Positions 1 through 8,141 of a stretch of 64,000 nt of DNA are shown here, piece after piece. The DNA lies in NCBI GenBank assembly GCA_963732345.1, contig CAVSZI010000023.1, forward strand, positions 124,001 to 188,000. Reading direction: 5' to 3'. The notes beneath the pieces were generated by a model that did no database searches, had not been told where the DNA came from, and saw nothing but the letters and a program-made list of their open reading frames with translations. The translations under genes and the position numbers were made by a program. Positions within the stretch are counted from its first letter, which is position 1; each line of letters starts with the position of its first letter. Source of the stretch: Bog-532 sp963732345. Its GTDB lineage: Bacteria; Actinomycetota; Actinomycetes; Streptosporangiales; Streptosporangiaceae.

Positions 1-425
1 CAGCGGTCGGTGTGCCGCTCCCCGATCACGTCATAGTGTTCCTGCTCCAGCGAACTCGGCTTGTGCGTGCGCCCGACGACGATCTCGACCGACGCCAGCA
101 GGGCCGGATCGCCCGCCGGGTCCGGTACCAGGGTGATCACCGGATCGTGGCCGAGCACCCGGAAAGCCAGCCGCAAATTCATCAGGGCGGCCCCGCAGCT
201 GATCGCGTATTCGCGGGGCCACGGCCCAGGGGCGGGAGAATGGAGCAGCAGGTCCCATCGCCCGCAGCCAGGGCCGTCGCCGTCGTCGACTTTGGCGCGC
301 AGCTCGATGCGGTCGTCTGCGACGATCCGGAATGACCAGGGCTGAGTGTTGTACACCGATGGCGCCCGCAGAGCCGGCTCGATGACCCGATAGGTGCTGA
401 GCGCATCGGCGAACGGCTTCAGCAC
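1..425 (-). CDS. Acg-family FMN nitroreductase-like protein, N-terminal part (runs off left edge)
   Basis: The minus-strand frame starts at GTG (423-425), four to five bases after a strong Shine-Dalgarno ggaggtga (430-437 on the complement), and stays open to the window edge. It encodes about 141 residues. The segment RAPSVYNTQPWSF carries the NTQPW motif typical of the N-terminal half of Acg-like (Rv2032-type) FMN-binding nitroreductases, and it is followed by a conserved CGAALMNLRLAFR stretch. The family is associated with dormancy and stress in actinobacteria; its substrates are unclear. The C-terminal half lies outside the window, so completeness cannot be judged. Confidence 0.8.
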   Translation of the reverse strand, partial: MLKPFADALSTYRVIEPALRAPSVYNTQPWSFRIVADDRIELRAKVDDGDGPGCGRWDLLLHSPAPGPWPREYAISCGAALMNLRLAFRVLGHDPVITLVPDPAGDPALLASVEIVVGRTHKPSSLEQEHYDVIGERHTDR

Positions 426-704
426 GGCGTCACCTCCCCCATTTCGCGGCTCGCTCCGGTATGTGTCCAGCCTCGCGCGCGGCACCGCCCTAGGGAATGT
501 GCCCGACGACCCTGGCCGGCGGGCCCTTCGTCCTCTGCCGGAAACGACCGGCTCGCGTAAGGACGGCCGGCGCCGGGCCGACACGTGCGGGTGCGGGCGG
601 GTGCGGGCGGGTGCGGCCGCCCGTCATTTCCGGGTGTGACATCGTTAAGCCGGAGGCGGCCAGGTGGATGAATATGGCCGCACCGGCCGGGTACGGGAGG
701 CGTC

Positions 705-1022
705 ATGGGTTCACGAAGTTCAGACGAGGCCGACGGCCTATTCCACAAGGACCGCCACGTGCACGGTGGCCTGCCGGAGAAGAACCTCGATGATGACGTG
801 CTGGCCCACGAGGCGGAGGACGAACGCGTCGAGGTGGGTCTCGATCCGTTCAATCCCGACGACGTGCCGCCGGCCACCGACACTCCGCCGCTGGACACCG
901 ATATCCGGGATACCGAGCGGTACCAGGAGGAGCGGGCCGAGATCCGGCGCGAGGAAGACGCGGACGAGCTGCTGATCGAGGGCGAGCGTGCCCCGTTCCC
1001 GCCGACCCGCTACGACGGATAA
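705..1022 (+). CDS. Small acidic hypothetical protein (105 aa)
   Basis: The start ATG at 705 has a purine-rich gggagg about 8 bases upstream. The product is hydrophilic and rich in Asp and Glu, with no membrane segment, signal peptide or Cys. It contains repeated acidic blocks (LDDDVLAHEAEDE, ERYQEERAEIRREEDADE) that should form a charged helix in the middle and a short Pro-containing tail. I do not recognise a domain. It stands alone between the nitroreductase and nrdJ and reads toward nrdJ, so the two are convergent. Confidence 0.55.
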   Translation: MGSRSSDEADGLFHKDRHVHGGLPEKNLDDDVLAHEAEDERVEVGLDPFNPDDVPPATDTPPLDTDIRDTERYQEERAEIRREEDADELLIEGERAPFPPTRYDG

Positions 1023-1204
1023 CGCGCGCCGCGGCCGCGGGTAGCGGCACGGATGACGCGAGTGGGCGGCCCGCCCGCCGCCAGCGGGGCGCACTTGTTG
1101 CATCAAATGCAACAAACGACGCCCGGATAACGCCCAGGAGGAGCGCAGCCATTTGACCACACCCCTCCTGAGCTAGGAATTCTTCTCTTTTAGTGATGCC
1201 TGAA

Positions 1205-4200
1205 CTAGCTGCAGCCGCTGGTGGAGCCGCAGCCTTCGCAGACGTAGCAGCTGCCCGCGGGGCGCATCTTCGTGCCGCAGGTGAGGCACAGGGGCGCGTC
1301 CGCGGTGCGGCCCTGGTGGGACTCGAGCAGCTCGACGGAGCTGTGTGCCCCGGGGGTGGGAGACGCCTGGCCGGCCGGGGCGGCCGGGCGCGGCGTGGCC
1401 TCCGGCTCGTGCCGCTCCTCGCGCTCCTCGTGCAGCGGCTCGACGGGGGCCGACTGAGCCAGTTCCTCGGGGTCGACCTCCTCGGCCAGCGCGCCCGGGT
1501 CCTCTCCGGCGAGCTGGGCGCTCCGCTCGGCGGCCGAGAGGATGCTCATCTCCGCGCGCTGGTCGTAGGGCAGGTGGTCCAGCGCCAGCCGCCGGAAGAT
1601 GTAGTCCATGACCGAGCTGGCGATCCGGACGTCCGGGTCGTCGGTGAGCCCAGCCGGCTCGAACCGCATGTTGGTGAACTTGGCCACGTAGGACTCGAGC
1701 GGGATGCCGTATTGCAGGCCGACGGAGATGGCGATCGAGAAGGCGTCCATTACGCCCGCCAGCGTCGAGCCCTGCTTGCCGAGCTTGAGGAAGACCTCAC
1801 CCACGCCGTCGTCCGGGTAGTTCGAGACGGTCATGTAGCCTTCCGCGCCGGCCACGGAGAACTTGGTGACCGTGGCGGGCCGCTGGCGCGGGAGCTTCCG
1901 GCGGACCGGCCGGTGCGCGGCCAGCTCCGCTAGGGTGGCGGCTTCCTCCTGATCGGTGCTCGCCGCCTTGTTCTTCGAGACCGAGAGGGGCTGGCCGACC
2001 TTGCAGTTGTCGCGGTAGATCGCGAGCGCCTTGAGGCCGAGCTTCCAGCCCTCGAAGTAGATCGTCTCGATGTCCTCGACCGTCGCGCTCTCCGGCATGT
2101 TCACGGTCTTGCTGATCGCGCCGCTGAGGTGCGGCTGGACCGCGGCCATCATCCGGACGTGCCCCATGGGACTGATCGCCCGCTCCCCCATCGCGCAGTC
2201 GAAGACCTCGTAGTGCGCGAGCTTGAGGCCGGGAGCGTCCACCACGTGACCGTGCTCGGCGACGTACTCGGTAATCGCCTCGATCTGCTCCGGCTGGTAG
2301 CCGAGATTCTTCAGGGCCTGCGGCACGGTCTGGTTGACGATCTGCATCGAGCCGCCACCGACGAGCTTCTTGAACTTCACCAGGGCCAGGTCGGGCTCGA
2401 TGCCCGTGGTGTCACAGTCCATCATCAGGCCGATGGTGTTGTGACTTACCATGCCGTTCGCCACGTACGTGACATTGTCCGGCACTGACAGGTCGTAGGT
2501 CGGCTGCACCCCACCGTCGTCATTGCCCGTCACCGACTCAAACAGGTAGCCGAGCGCCTTTCCGAGCCGCTGGTCGAGGGTCTCCTCGAAGATCCTCCTG
2601 GCCAGCATGCGGGGAACCCCGCCGTGCTTACGCCGTGACACCTGCGCAGCGTTTCGAGCCGGATGGCCAGGCGGGATCAGCTCTGCCCACGTCTCGTCCG
2701 CCAGGAGGACGTAGTCCCTCTTCGCCGAGGCGTCCGGTTCCAGGGCGGCGACCAGGCGTGCCTTGCGCTCACCAATGAAGCCAACGTATTCGCTGAAATT
2801 CAGCGCATGGTCGACATTACGAAGCCTCATCTGGATGATCGGGCCGCCCCAGCCGCTCACCGTCTTCCGCGTCGTGGTGGCCAGACCCATCGCGAGCATC
2901 AGGGTCCGGATCTCAGCCGCGAAGGACTCATCTGCCGTAGACAGGCTGGGCACGCCCTGCGCAACGGTCCCGTCGGCTTCGAAGAGGCCGCGCAGGAACG
3001 CGCTGTACACGACGGGATCGTTCGCCTCCAGGATCGCCGGAGGAATCCTGGGAATCCAGCCCTTCCCGGTGTGGCCGCCTGCAGGGAGCTCCTTTGCGAA
3101 TCCGGCCGCCTGCCACCAGCGTGCGAGCCGGACCGAGGAAAGGCTCAGCTCCTGATAACCGTCCTGGGGCGTGATCGTCGGCGAGATGGCGAAAAGCTCC
3201 TTCGCTAGCACGCCGAGCCGCTCCGCGACATCAAGGTCTGTGTTCGCGACACACAGCCGGACTCCCTTTGCGTGCAGGCTCCCGTCCCCCATGAAGTAGC
3301 CAACCAGCTCGGCAAGCTCCGGTGTTACTGCCTCGGGCACGCGGACATGGCGATCTCCGGTGTAATACGCCTGGTCCAAAATTGGCAGCGGAACATGCCG
3401 CGGCTGGCCCACGAGTGTGCCCATCTGGAGCGGAATCACATCTGCGGGGACGATGTCCGCCAGGCGCTTCCAGACCCACGTACCGGTCGCTGGCTCCACG
3501 ACTTTTACCCGGTGAGTCAGCGTGCCCTGGATGCGGTAGCCGCCCTCCGTCGTGACAAGGCGTGTCGGTTCCTCGCCATTGACGAAGAACTTGGTCGCCT
3601 GGCGTGGTCCCTCATCGGTGGACACCGCTATGCCCAGATCCTGCCAGCGGTCCCCGTAGACGTCGCCGAGTTCGGAAAGGCGCGTCATACCTCTGTCGGT
3701 CGTTACCAGGGTGTCCCCGGTCAGGCATCCCGTAGGCGCGAGCAGGCTCGCCTGGGCGTTGCGGTACCCGTTCGTTTCGCCGATCCGGAGGCACTCCTGC
3801 CAGGCGGTCAGGGCGCCGGAAAGGATCTCGCGGTCCATCGGGCCGACCGTCCGGATCTGGTCGCAGGCGTCAGCGTGCTTGCGCATGACCCGCTTGTGGC
3901 CGACCGCGTTGCGCTCGTAGCCGTCGAACGTGCCGACCACTCCGGCCAGCTCCGCGGAGCGCTTGTACGCCGTGCCGGTCATCAGCGAGGTGATGGCCGC
4001 CGCGATGGCCCGGCCGCCGGGCGAGTCATAGGCGTGCCCGGTCGCCATCAGCAGCGCGCCCAGGTTGGCGTACCCGATGCCCAGCTGGCGATAGGCCCGC
4101 GTCGTCTCGGCGATCTTCTGCGTCGGGAAGTCGGCGAAGCAGATGGAGATGTCCATCGCGGTGATGATCAGCTCGGCGATCTGCTGGAAGCGCCGCACGT

Positions 4201-5374
4201 CGAACGTGTCGTCTTCGCGGAGGAACTTCAGCAGGTTGATGCTGGCCAGGTTGCACGACGAGTTGTCCAGGTGCACGTACTCCGAGCAGGGGTTGCTGGC
4301 GGTGATCCGGCCGGCCTCCGGGCAGGTGTGCCAGTCGTTGATGGTTCCGTCGTACTGAATGCCCGGGTCCGCGCAGTCCCAGGCCGCCTGAGCCATCTTG
4401 CGCAGCAGCCCCTTGGCCCCGACCCGGCTGATCACCTCGCCCGTACGGCGGGCCAGCAGGTCGAAGTCGCGGTTATCTTCGACGGCCCCCATGAACTCAT
4501 CCGAGACGCGGACGGAGTTGTTGGCGTTCTGGTACTGGACGCTCACGATGTCCTTGCCGCCAAGGTCCACGTCGAACCCCGCGTCGCGGAGGATGCGCAC
4601 CTTCTCTTCCTCGCGCGCCTTGGTCTCGATGAATTCCTCGACATCCGGGTGATCGACGTCGATGACGACCATCTTCGCGGCCCGGCGGGTGGCTCCGCCC
4701 GACTTGATGGTGCCGGCCGAGGCGTCGGCCCCCCGCATGAACGACACCGGGCCGCTGGCCGTGCCCCCGGAGGAGAGCAGTTCCTTGCTGGAACGCAGCC
4801 GGGACAGGTTGACCCCGGCGCCGGAACCGCCCTTGAAGATCAGGCCTTCTTCCTTGTACCAGTCCAGGATGGAGTCCATCGTGTCGTCCACGGCCAGGAT
4901 GAAGCACGCGGACACTTGCTGCGGCGACGGCGTGCCGACGTTGAACCAGACGGGCGAGTTGAAGCTGAAGACCTGGTGGATGAGGGCGAACTTGAGTTCG
5001 TGCGCAAAGACTTCGGCGTCGGCGTCCGAGGCGAAGTAGCCGTATTTCCGGCCGGTCTCCACGTAGACGCCGACCACCCGGTCAACCAGCTGCTTGAGGC
5101 TCCACTCGCGCTGCGGGGTACCCACTGCACCGCGGAAGTACTTGGTCGTGACGATGTTGACGGCGTTGAAGGACCAGAACTCAGGAAACTCGACGCCACG
5201 CTGCTCGAAGTTGACCGTGCCATCGCGCCAGTTCGTCATGACGACGTCGCGGCGCTCCCACGTCACTTCGTCGTAGGGATGAACGCCCTTCGTGGTGTGG
5301 ATCCGGTCGATCCTTAGCCCCTTGCGCGCGTTCTTGCCCTTAGCGCCAGCGGACCCGCTCACCGTCTCCGTCAT
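1205..5374 (-). CDS. nrdJ: Adenosylcobalamin-dependent (class II) ribonucleoside-diphosphate reductase, intein-containing
   Basis: This 1389-residue precursor reduces ribonucleotides to deoxyribonucleotides using a cobalamin-generated thiyl radical. The family signatures SACFIL (about 155-160), NPCSE (361-365) and the APTG/TIGLMMDCDTTG loop are present. A C-terminal Cys-rich tail (CLTCGTKMRPAGSCYVCEGCG) is typical of actinobacterial NrdJ and probably cycles reducing equivalents. An intein occupies residues 550-979; removing it leaves about 959 residues, the usual length. The gene lies 77 bp downstream of nrdR on the same strand, as in the nrdRJ operons of Streptomyces. The start at 5374 is preceded by ggaaggggg. 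Confidence 0.96.
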   Translation of the reverse strand: MTETVSGSAGAKGKNARKGLRIDRIHTTKGVHPYDEVTWERRDVVMTNWRDGTVNFEQRGVEFPEFWSFNAVNIVTTKYFRGAVGTPQREWSLKQLVDRVVGVYVETGRKYGYFASDADAEVFAHELKFALIHQVFSFNSPVWFNVGTPSPQQVSACFILAVDDTMDSILDWYKEEGLIFKGGSGAGVNLSRLRSSKELLSSGGTASGPVSFMRGADASAGTIKSGGATRRAAKMVVIDVDHPDVEEFIETKAREEEKVRILRDAGFDVDLGGKDIVSVQYQNANNSVRVSDEFMGAVEDNRDFDLLARRTGEVISRVGAKGLLRKMAQAAWDCADPGIQYDGTINDWHTCPEAGRITASNPCSEYVHLDNSSCNLASINLLKFLREDDTFDVRRFQQIAELIITAMDISICFADFPTQKIAETTRAYRQLGIGYANLGALLMATGHAYDSPGGRAIAAAITSLMTGTAYKRSAELAGVVGTFDGYERNAVGHKRVMRKHADACDQIRTVGPMDREILSGALTAWQECLRIGETNGYRNAQASLLAPTGCLTGDTLVTTDRGMTRLSELGDVYGDRWQDLGIAVSTDEGPRQATKFFVNGEEPTRLVTTEGGYRIQGTLTHRVKVVEPATGTWVWKRLADIVPADVIPLQMGTLVGQPRHVPLPILDQAYYTGDRHVRVPEAVTPELAELVGYFMGDGSLHAKGVRLCVANTDLDVAERLGVLAKELFAISPTITPQDGYQELSLSSVRLARWWQAAGFAKELPAGGHTGKGWIPRIPPAILEANDPVVYSAFLRGLFEADGTVAQGVPSLSTADESFAAEIRTLMLAMGLATTTRKTVSGWGGPIIQMRLRNVDHALNFSEYVGFIGERKARLVAALEPDASAKRDYVLLADETWAELIPPGHPARNAAQVSRRKHGGVPRMLARRIFEETLDQRLGKALGYLFESVTGNDDGGVQPTYDLSVPDNVTYVANGMVSHNTIGLMMDCDTTGIEPDLALVKFKKLVGGGSMQIVNQTVPQALKNLGYQPEQIEAITEYVAEHGHVVDAPGLKLAHYEVFDCAMGERAISPMGHVRMMAAVQPHLSGAISKTVNMPESATVEDIETIYFEGWKLGLKALAIYRDNCKVGQPLSVSKNKAASTDQEEAATLAELAAHRPVRRKLPRQRPATVTKFSVAGAEGYMTVSNYPDDGVGEVFLKLGKQGSTLAGVMDAFSIAISVGLQYGIPLESYVAKFTNMRFEPAGLTDDPDVRIASSVMDYIFRRLALDHLPYDQRAEMSILSAAERSAQLAGEDPGALAEEVDPEELAQSAPVEPLHEEREERHEPEATPRPAAPAGQASPTPGAHSSVELLESHQGRTADAPLCLTCGTKMRPAGSCYVCEGCGSTSGCS
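2438..3727 (-). other. Intein with LAGLIDADG homing endonuclease in NrdJ (430 aa)
   Basis: The host sequence ...SLLAPTG is interrupted by Cys550 (CLTGDTLV, the usual intein block A start). It resumes at Thr980 after an intein C-terminus ending VSHN, so the splice residues Cys1, the terminal His-Asn and a +1 Thr are all present. Block B (GTLTHRVKV) is visible. Two dodecapeptide motifs, LVGYFMGDGSL (about 690-700) and FLRGLFEADGTV (about 793-804), mark a LAGLIDADG endonuclease with both acidic residues kept. Splicing and homing competence are therefore plausible. The APTG/T position is a known insertion hot spot in ribonucleotide reductases. Confidence 0.95.
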
Positions 5375-5451
5375 GCCAAAGCCCCCTTCCGCGACCTCAT
5401 CCGGGCCGCTCGTGCCTTATTAGGTGTTTTCCTGCGATCAGCTGCGGTCGA

Positions 5452-6006
5452 TTACCCGGCGGTTAATCGCCCTGCGCCTGACTGCGCTGCGTCTGATCCG
5501 GCTGGGCCGCGGCTACGGGCCGGCTCTTCCTCTGCCCGCCGGGCCGCGAGCGGCAGGCTCACGTGCCCCTCGCGCAGCGCCTCGATTTCCTTCTCAAAGT
5601 CCGCGAGAGACTCGAATCCCCGGTACACGGAGGCGAAGCGCAGATAAGCGACCTCGTCGAGATCCCGCAGCGGGCCCAGGATGGCCAGGCCGACCTCGTG
5701 CGAGGGAACCTCGGCACAGCCTCGGGACCTGATCGTCTCCTCCACGCGCTGGGCCATGATCGCGAGCTGGTCTTCGTCGACCGGGCGGCCCTGGCACGCG
5801 CGACGGACGCCACGGACGATCTTGTCCCGGACGAAAGGCTCCGTCACCCCGCTCCGCTTGGCCACCATCAGGATGACCGTCTCCTGAGTGGTAAAACGCT
5901 TTCCGCAGGCAGGACATGCCCGCCGGCGACGGATCGCCACGCCATCGTCGGCCGTCCGGCTGTCGATCACCCGGCTGTCCGGGTGCCTGCAGAAGGGACA
6001 GTGCAT
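5452..6006 (-). CDS. nrdR: Transcriptional repressor NrdR
   Basis: NrdR senses (d)ATP and represses ribonucleotide reductase genes. The 184-residue protein has the N-terminal zinc ribbon with Cys3, Cys6, Cys31 and Cys34, then an ATP-cone domain (about 46-136). The C-terminal 35 residues are low-complexity and longer than usual. The start ATG at 6006 follows a strong gaggaggtg (6014-6023 on the complement). It is the first gene of a likely nrdR-nrdJ operon, and two inverted-repeat elements with NrdR-like spacing lie directly upstream. Confidence 0.95.
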   Translation of the reverse strand: MHCPFCRHPDSRVIDSRTADDGVAIRRRRACPACGKRFTTQETVILMVAKRSGVTEPFVRDKIVRGVRRACQGRPVDEDQLAIMAQRVEETIRSRGCAEVPSHEVGLAILGPLRDLDEVAYLRFASVYRGFESLADFEKEIEALREGHVSLPLAARRAEEEPARSRGPAGSDAAQSGAGRLTAG

Positions 6007-6053
6007 GGGCCCACACCTCCTCGACGGCCATCCGCCTCACGTCCCCGCCGGGA

Positions 6054-6096
6054 CACAAGTTGTGGATAAAACACATCCATGTAACTACTAGATGTT
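6054..6096 (-). promoter_or_regulatory. Candidate pair of NrdR boxes upstream of nrdRJ
   Basis: Two imperfect palindromes lie 50-90 bp upstream of nrdR. CACAA-g-TTGTG at 6054-6064 is a perfect inverted repeat. aactactagatgtt at 6083-6096 is palindromic at 10 of 14 positions. Their centres are about 30.5 bp apart, close to the roughly three-helical-turn spacing known for paired NrdR boxes. The sequences only loosely match published consensus forms, so this is inference from position, symmetry and spacing. Confidence 0.55.
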
Positions 6097-6236
6097 GTGG
6101 TTACCGTAGACCACGGCACCTAGTCGTCGCAAGTTTCCGGCGAGTGGATCCTGAAAACGCCGGCAGCGCAGGATCACTGCCAACCCGGCCGGCGTGTCGC
6201 TGCATCGCCAGCGGTTAACTCTGGCGGCGCTGGCGG

Positions 6237-7049
6237 CTAGCCCCCCGGCACCCACAGCCGCTGGCCGGCGGTGATGTTGGCGGTCGTGAGCCGGTTGGCC
6301 TGCAGTATCTCCTGGACGATGGTCCGCGCGTCGGCGTTCGGGGCCGCGCTCTGAGCGATCGACCACAGCGTGTCGCCGGGCTGGACGACCACCCGCTCGG
6401 CCGCGCCGGGCCCTCCGTGCGCGGAGGCGGGTCCGCTGGCCTGGGCCGCGCTGGCCTGGGCCGCGCTGGCCTGGGCCGCGCTGGCCCCCGCCACGAACAG
6501 GCCGCAGACCACGAGCACCGCCAGCACCGCCAGCACGATCCGGCCTCGCCTGGTCAGACGCAGCCGGTGAGATGCGGCCGCGCCGGTCGCCCGTCCGGCC
6601 GCCGGCACCACCGGACCGGACAGCACCGGTCCGGACAGCACCGGTCCGGACAGCACCGGGACGCTGGTCAGCGGCTGGACAGGCCGCCGGGCGTCAGCCG
6701 ATGGCCGGATGGTCCGCCGGACGTCAGCCGTCCGCCCCGCCTCAGCCGGCGGCCGGGCGGCCCGCTGGGCCCCGGGCCCGGCGGCGCGCCCATTCCGCAC
6801 GTGACCGGGCGCGGCCTGGCCCCGGGAAGTCCGGCCGTCAGCGGGCGCGGCCTGGCCCGGGAAAGTCCGGCCGCCGCCGGGAAAGACGCAGTCCCCGTCC
6901 GGCAGCAGCCACTTCCTGGCCGGGAAAAGCGGATGTACCGCCGGCCGCGCCGCGGCGCCACCCGGCCGGGACCGCGGCCCCCGCGATCCGTTTCCCGTAT
7001 CGGCAGGGACGGCCCCCGACGGCTGCTCCTCTACAGGCAGAACGCTCAT
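6237..7049 (-). CDS. LysM-domain single-pass membrane protein divergent from lexA (YneA-position protein)
   Basis: The 270-residue protein has a long Pro/Arg/Gly-rich cytoplasmic region (1-160) and one membrane helix (about 170-188). An Ala/Ser spacer follows with the five-residue unit AAQAS in tandem, then a C-terminal LysM domain (about 219-268, VVVQPGDTLWSIAQ...). LysM binds peptidoglycan, so this end should be outside the membrane. The divergent place next to lexA is where Gram-positive bacteria carry yneA-type SOS cell-division inhibitors; a similar role is inferred, not shown. A second repeat (SGPVL three times) lies near 134-147. The N-terminal start is uncertain because the first 100 residues are low-complexity. 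Confidence 0.8.
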   Translation of the reverse strand: MSVLPVEEQPSGAVPADTGNGSRGPRSRPGGAAARPAVHPLFPARKWLLPDGDCVFPGGGRTFPGQAAPADGRTSRGQAAPGHVRNGRAAGPGAQRAARPPAEAGRTADVRRTIRPSADARRPVQPLTSVPVLSGPVLSGPVLSGPVVPAAGRATGAAASHRLRLTRRGRIVLAVLAVLVVCGLFVAGASAAQASAAQASAAQASGPASAHGGPGAAERVVVQPGDTLWSIAQSAAPNADARTIVQEILQANRLTTANITAGQRLWVPGG

Positions 7050-7092
7050 GCCGACTCCTCATCAAACGTTCATTCGAATGCTGACTGTTCGA

Positions 7093-7108
7093 TCGTATAC
7101 CTGTTCGA
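7093..7108 (-). promoter_or_regulatory. Weaker candidate LexA (SOS) box facing the LysM gene
   Basis: TCGTATACCTGTTCGA differs from the actinobacterial SOS palindrome TCGAAC-N4-GTTCGA at two positions. It lies 44 bp upstream of the LysM start and about 55 bp from the better box, so the divergent gene could also be SOS-controlled. Confidence 0.45.
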
Positions 7109-7163
7109 TCGAACGAGCCTACGACATCTTTGTACCGGGCGGGTCTGACATTCTGACGACACG

Positions 7164-7179
7164 TCGAACAGATGTTTGA
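7164..7179 (+). promoter_or_regulatory. LexA (SOS) box upstream of lexA
   Basis: TCGAACAGATGTTTGA matches the actinobacterial/Bacillus-type SOS box TCGAAC-N4-GTTCGA with a single mismatch. It lies 66 bp upstream of the lexA start, the expected place for autoregulation. Confidence 0.85.
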
Positions 7180-7244
7180 GATCGCGGAGGCCAGCAACTA
7201 CCCTCGGCATCAGATAGGCATTAACCGGATTGGAAGGTCGTCTG

Positions 7245-8075
7245 ATGGACAACGGCAGTACGGATAACGCCGAGGGAGTGGCCGCAACCGTCGGTGAAGC
7301 TCCCCGGCCCAAGGGAAAACCGGGACGTAAGCCGAAAGGCAGCGTTCCGCCTGTTGTCCCGGTGACGCCGGACAAGCCGGAGCCGGGTCATGTGCTCACC
7401 TGGCGCCAGCGCAAGGTACTTCAGGTAATCCGTGACTCGGTGCAGAAGCGCGGCTATCCGCCATCGATGCGGGAAATTGGCGAAGCGGTCGGGCTGACGA
7501 GCACGTCGAGCGTCTCGTACCAGCTTTCCACGCTCCAGGCGAAGGGGTACCTGCACCGGGATGCGGGGCGCCCGCGGACCGTGGAGGTCCGGCTGCCCGG
7601 CCATCCGGCCGTCCGCCCCGAATTCGAACAGAACGAGGAGGAAACCGCCGAGGCCCCGGTCGCCGTATTTGACATCCCGTCACAGGAAGCCGCGTACGTT
7701 CCCCTGGTCGGCCGGATCGCCGCCGGTGGTCCCATCATCGCCGAACAGCGCGTCGAGGACGTTTTCCCGCTGCCGAAGCAACTGGTCGGTGAGGGTGAGC
7801 ACTTCCTGCTGAAGGTGAGCGGAGACTCGATGATCAACGCCGCCATCACCGACGGGGACTGGGTAGTGGTCCGCTCGCAGCCGAACGCGGAGAACGGCGA
7901 GATCGTCGCGGCCATGGTCGAAGGTGAGGGGCCAGAGGGCGAGGCGACCGTCAAGACGTTCAAGAAGAGCGACGGGCACGTCTGGCTGATCCCGCACAAC
8001 CCGGTCTACGCCCCGATCCTGGGCGACGAGGCCACCATTCTCGGCAAAGTGGTGGCCGTGCTCCGCCGCGTCTAG
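7245..8075 (+). CDS. lexA: SOS repressor LexA
   Basis: LexA represses DNA-damage genes and cleaves itself when RecA filaments form. The 276-residue protein has a 40-residue basic/Pro-rich extension, a winged helix (about 50-110, with the recognition stretch TSTSSVSYQLSTLQAKGYL), a linker, and an S24 peptidase domain. The Ala160-Gly161 cleavage site, catalytic Ser195 (GDSM) and Lys237 (ATVKTF) are present. I chose ATG 7245 because ggaagg (7232-7237) is correctly spaced; a TTG at 7230 is the alternative. The N-terminal extension is longer than in most LexA proteins. Confidence 0.96.
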   Translation: MDNGSTDNAEGVAATVGEAPRPKGKPGRKPKGSVPPVVPVTPDKPEPGHVLTWRQRKVLQVIRDSVQKRGYPPSMREIGEAVGLTSTSSVSYQLSTLQAKGYLHRDAGRPRTVEVRLPGHPAVRPEFEQNEEETAEAPVAVFDIPSQEAAYVPLVGRIAAGGPIIAEQRVEDVFPLPKQLVGEGEHFLLKVSGDSMINAAITDGDWVVVRSQPNAENGEIVAAMVEGEGPEGEATVKTFKKSDGHVWLIPHNPVYAPILGDEATILGKVVAVLRRV

Positions 8076-8081
8076 GAGCCA

Positions 8082-8137
8082 GCCCGCGTGGACGGGCCAG
8101 GCGGCCGGGCCAGGCGGCCGGGCCCGATCACGCGGGC
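8082..8137. terminator. Bidirectional terminator-like inverted repeat between lexA and leuS
   Basis: gcccgcgtg (8082-8090) pairs perfectly with cacgcgggc (8129-8137). The loop holds two copies of a gccgggccaggcg-like unit that can itself fold. It sits in the 66-bp gap between the convergent lexA and leuS stops. There is no T-run, as is usual for GC-rich terminators. Confidence 0.55.
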
Positions 8138-8141
8138 GCGC

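Noticed and set aside
3272..5317. A 681-codon open frame on the plus strand opposite nrdJ
   Set aside because: It is the antisense shadow of a GC-rich gene: no family similarity, no ribosome-binding site, and composition dictated by nrdJ codon positions. The same applies to the long frames opposite leuS, tmsA and the M50 gene.
5375..6236. Cobalamin riboswitch upstream of nrdR or nrdJ
   Set aside because: I could not find a B12-box-like core or the surrounding stems in the 77-bp nrdR-nrdJ gap or upstream of nrdR; only the two palindromes stand out.
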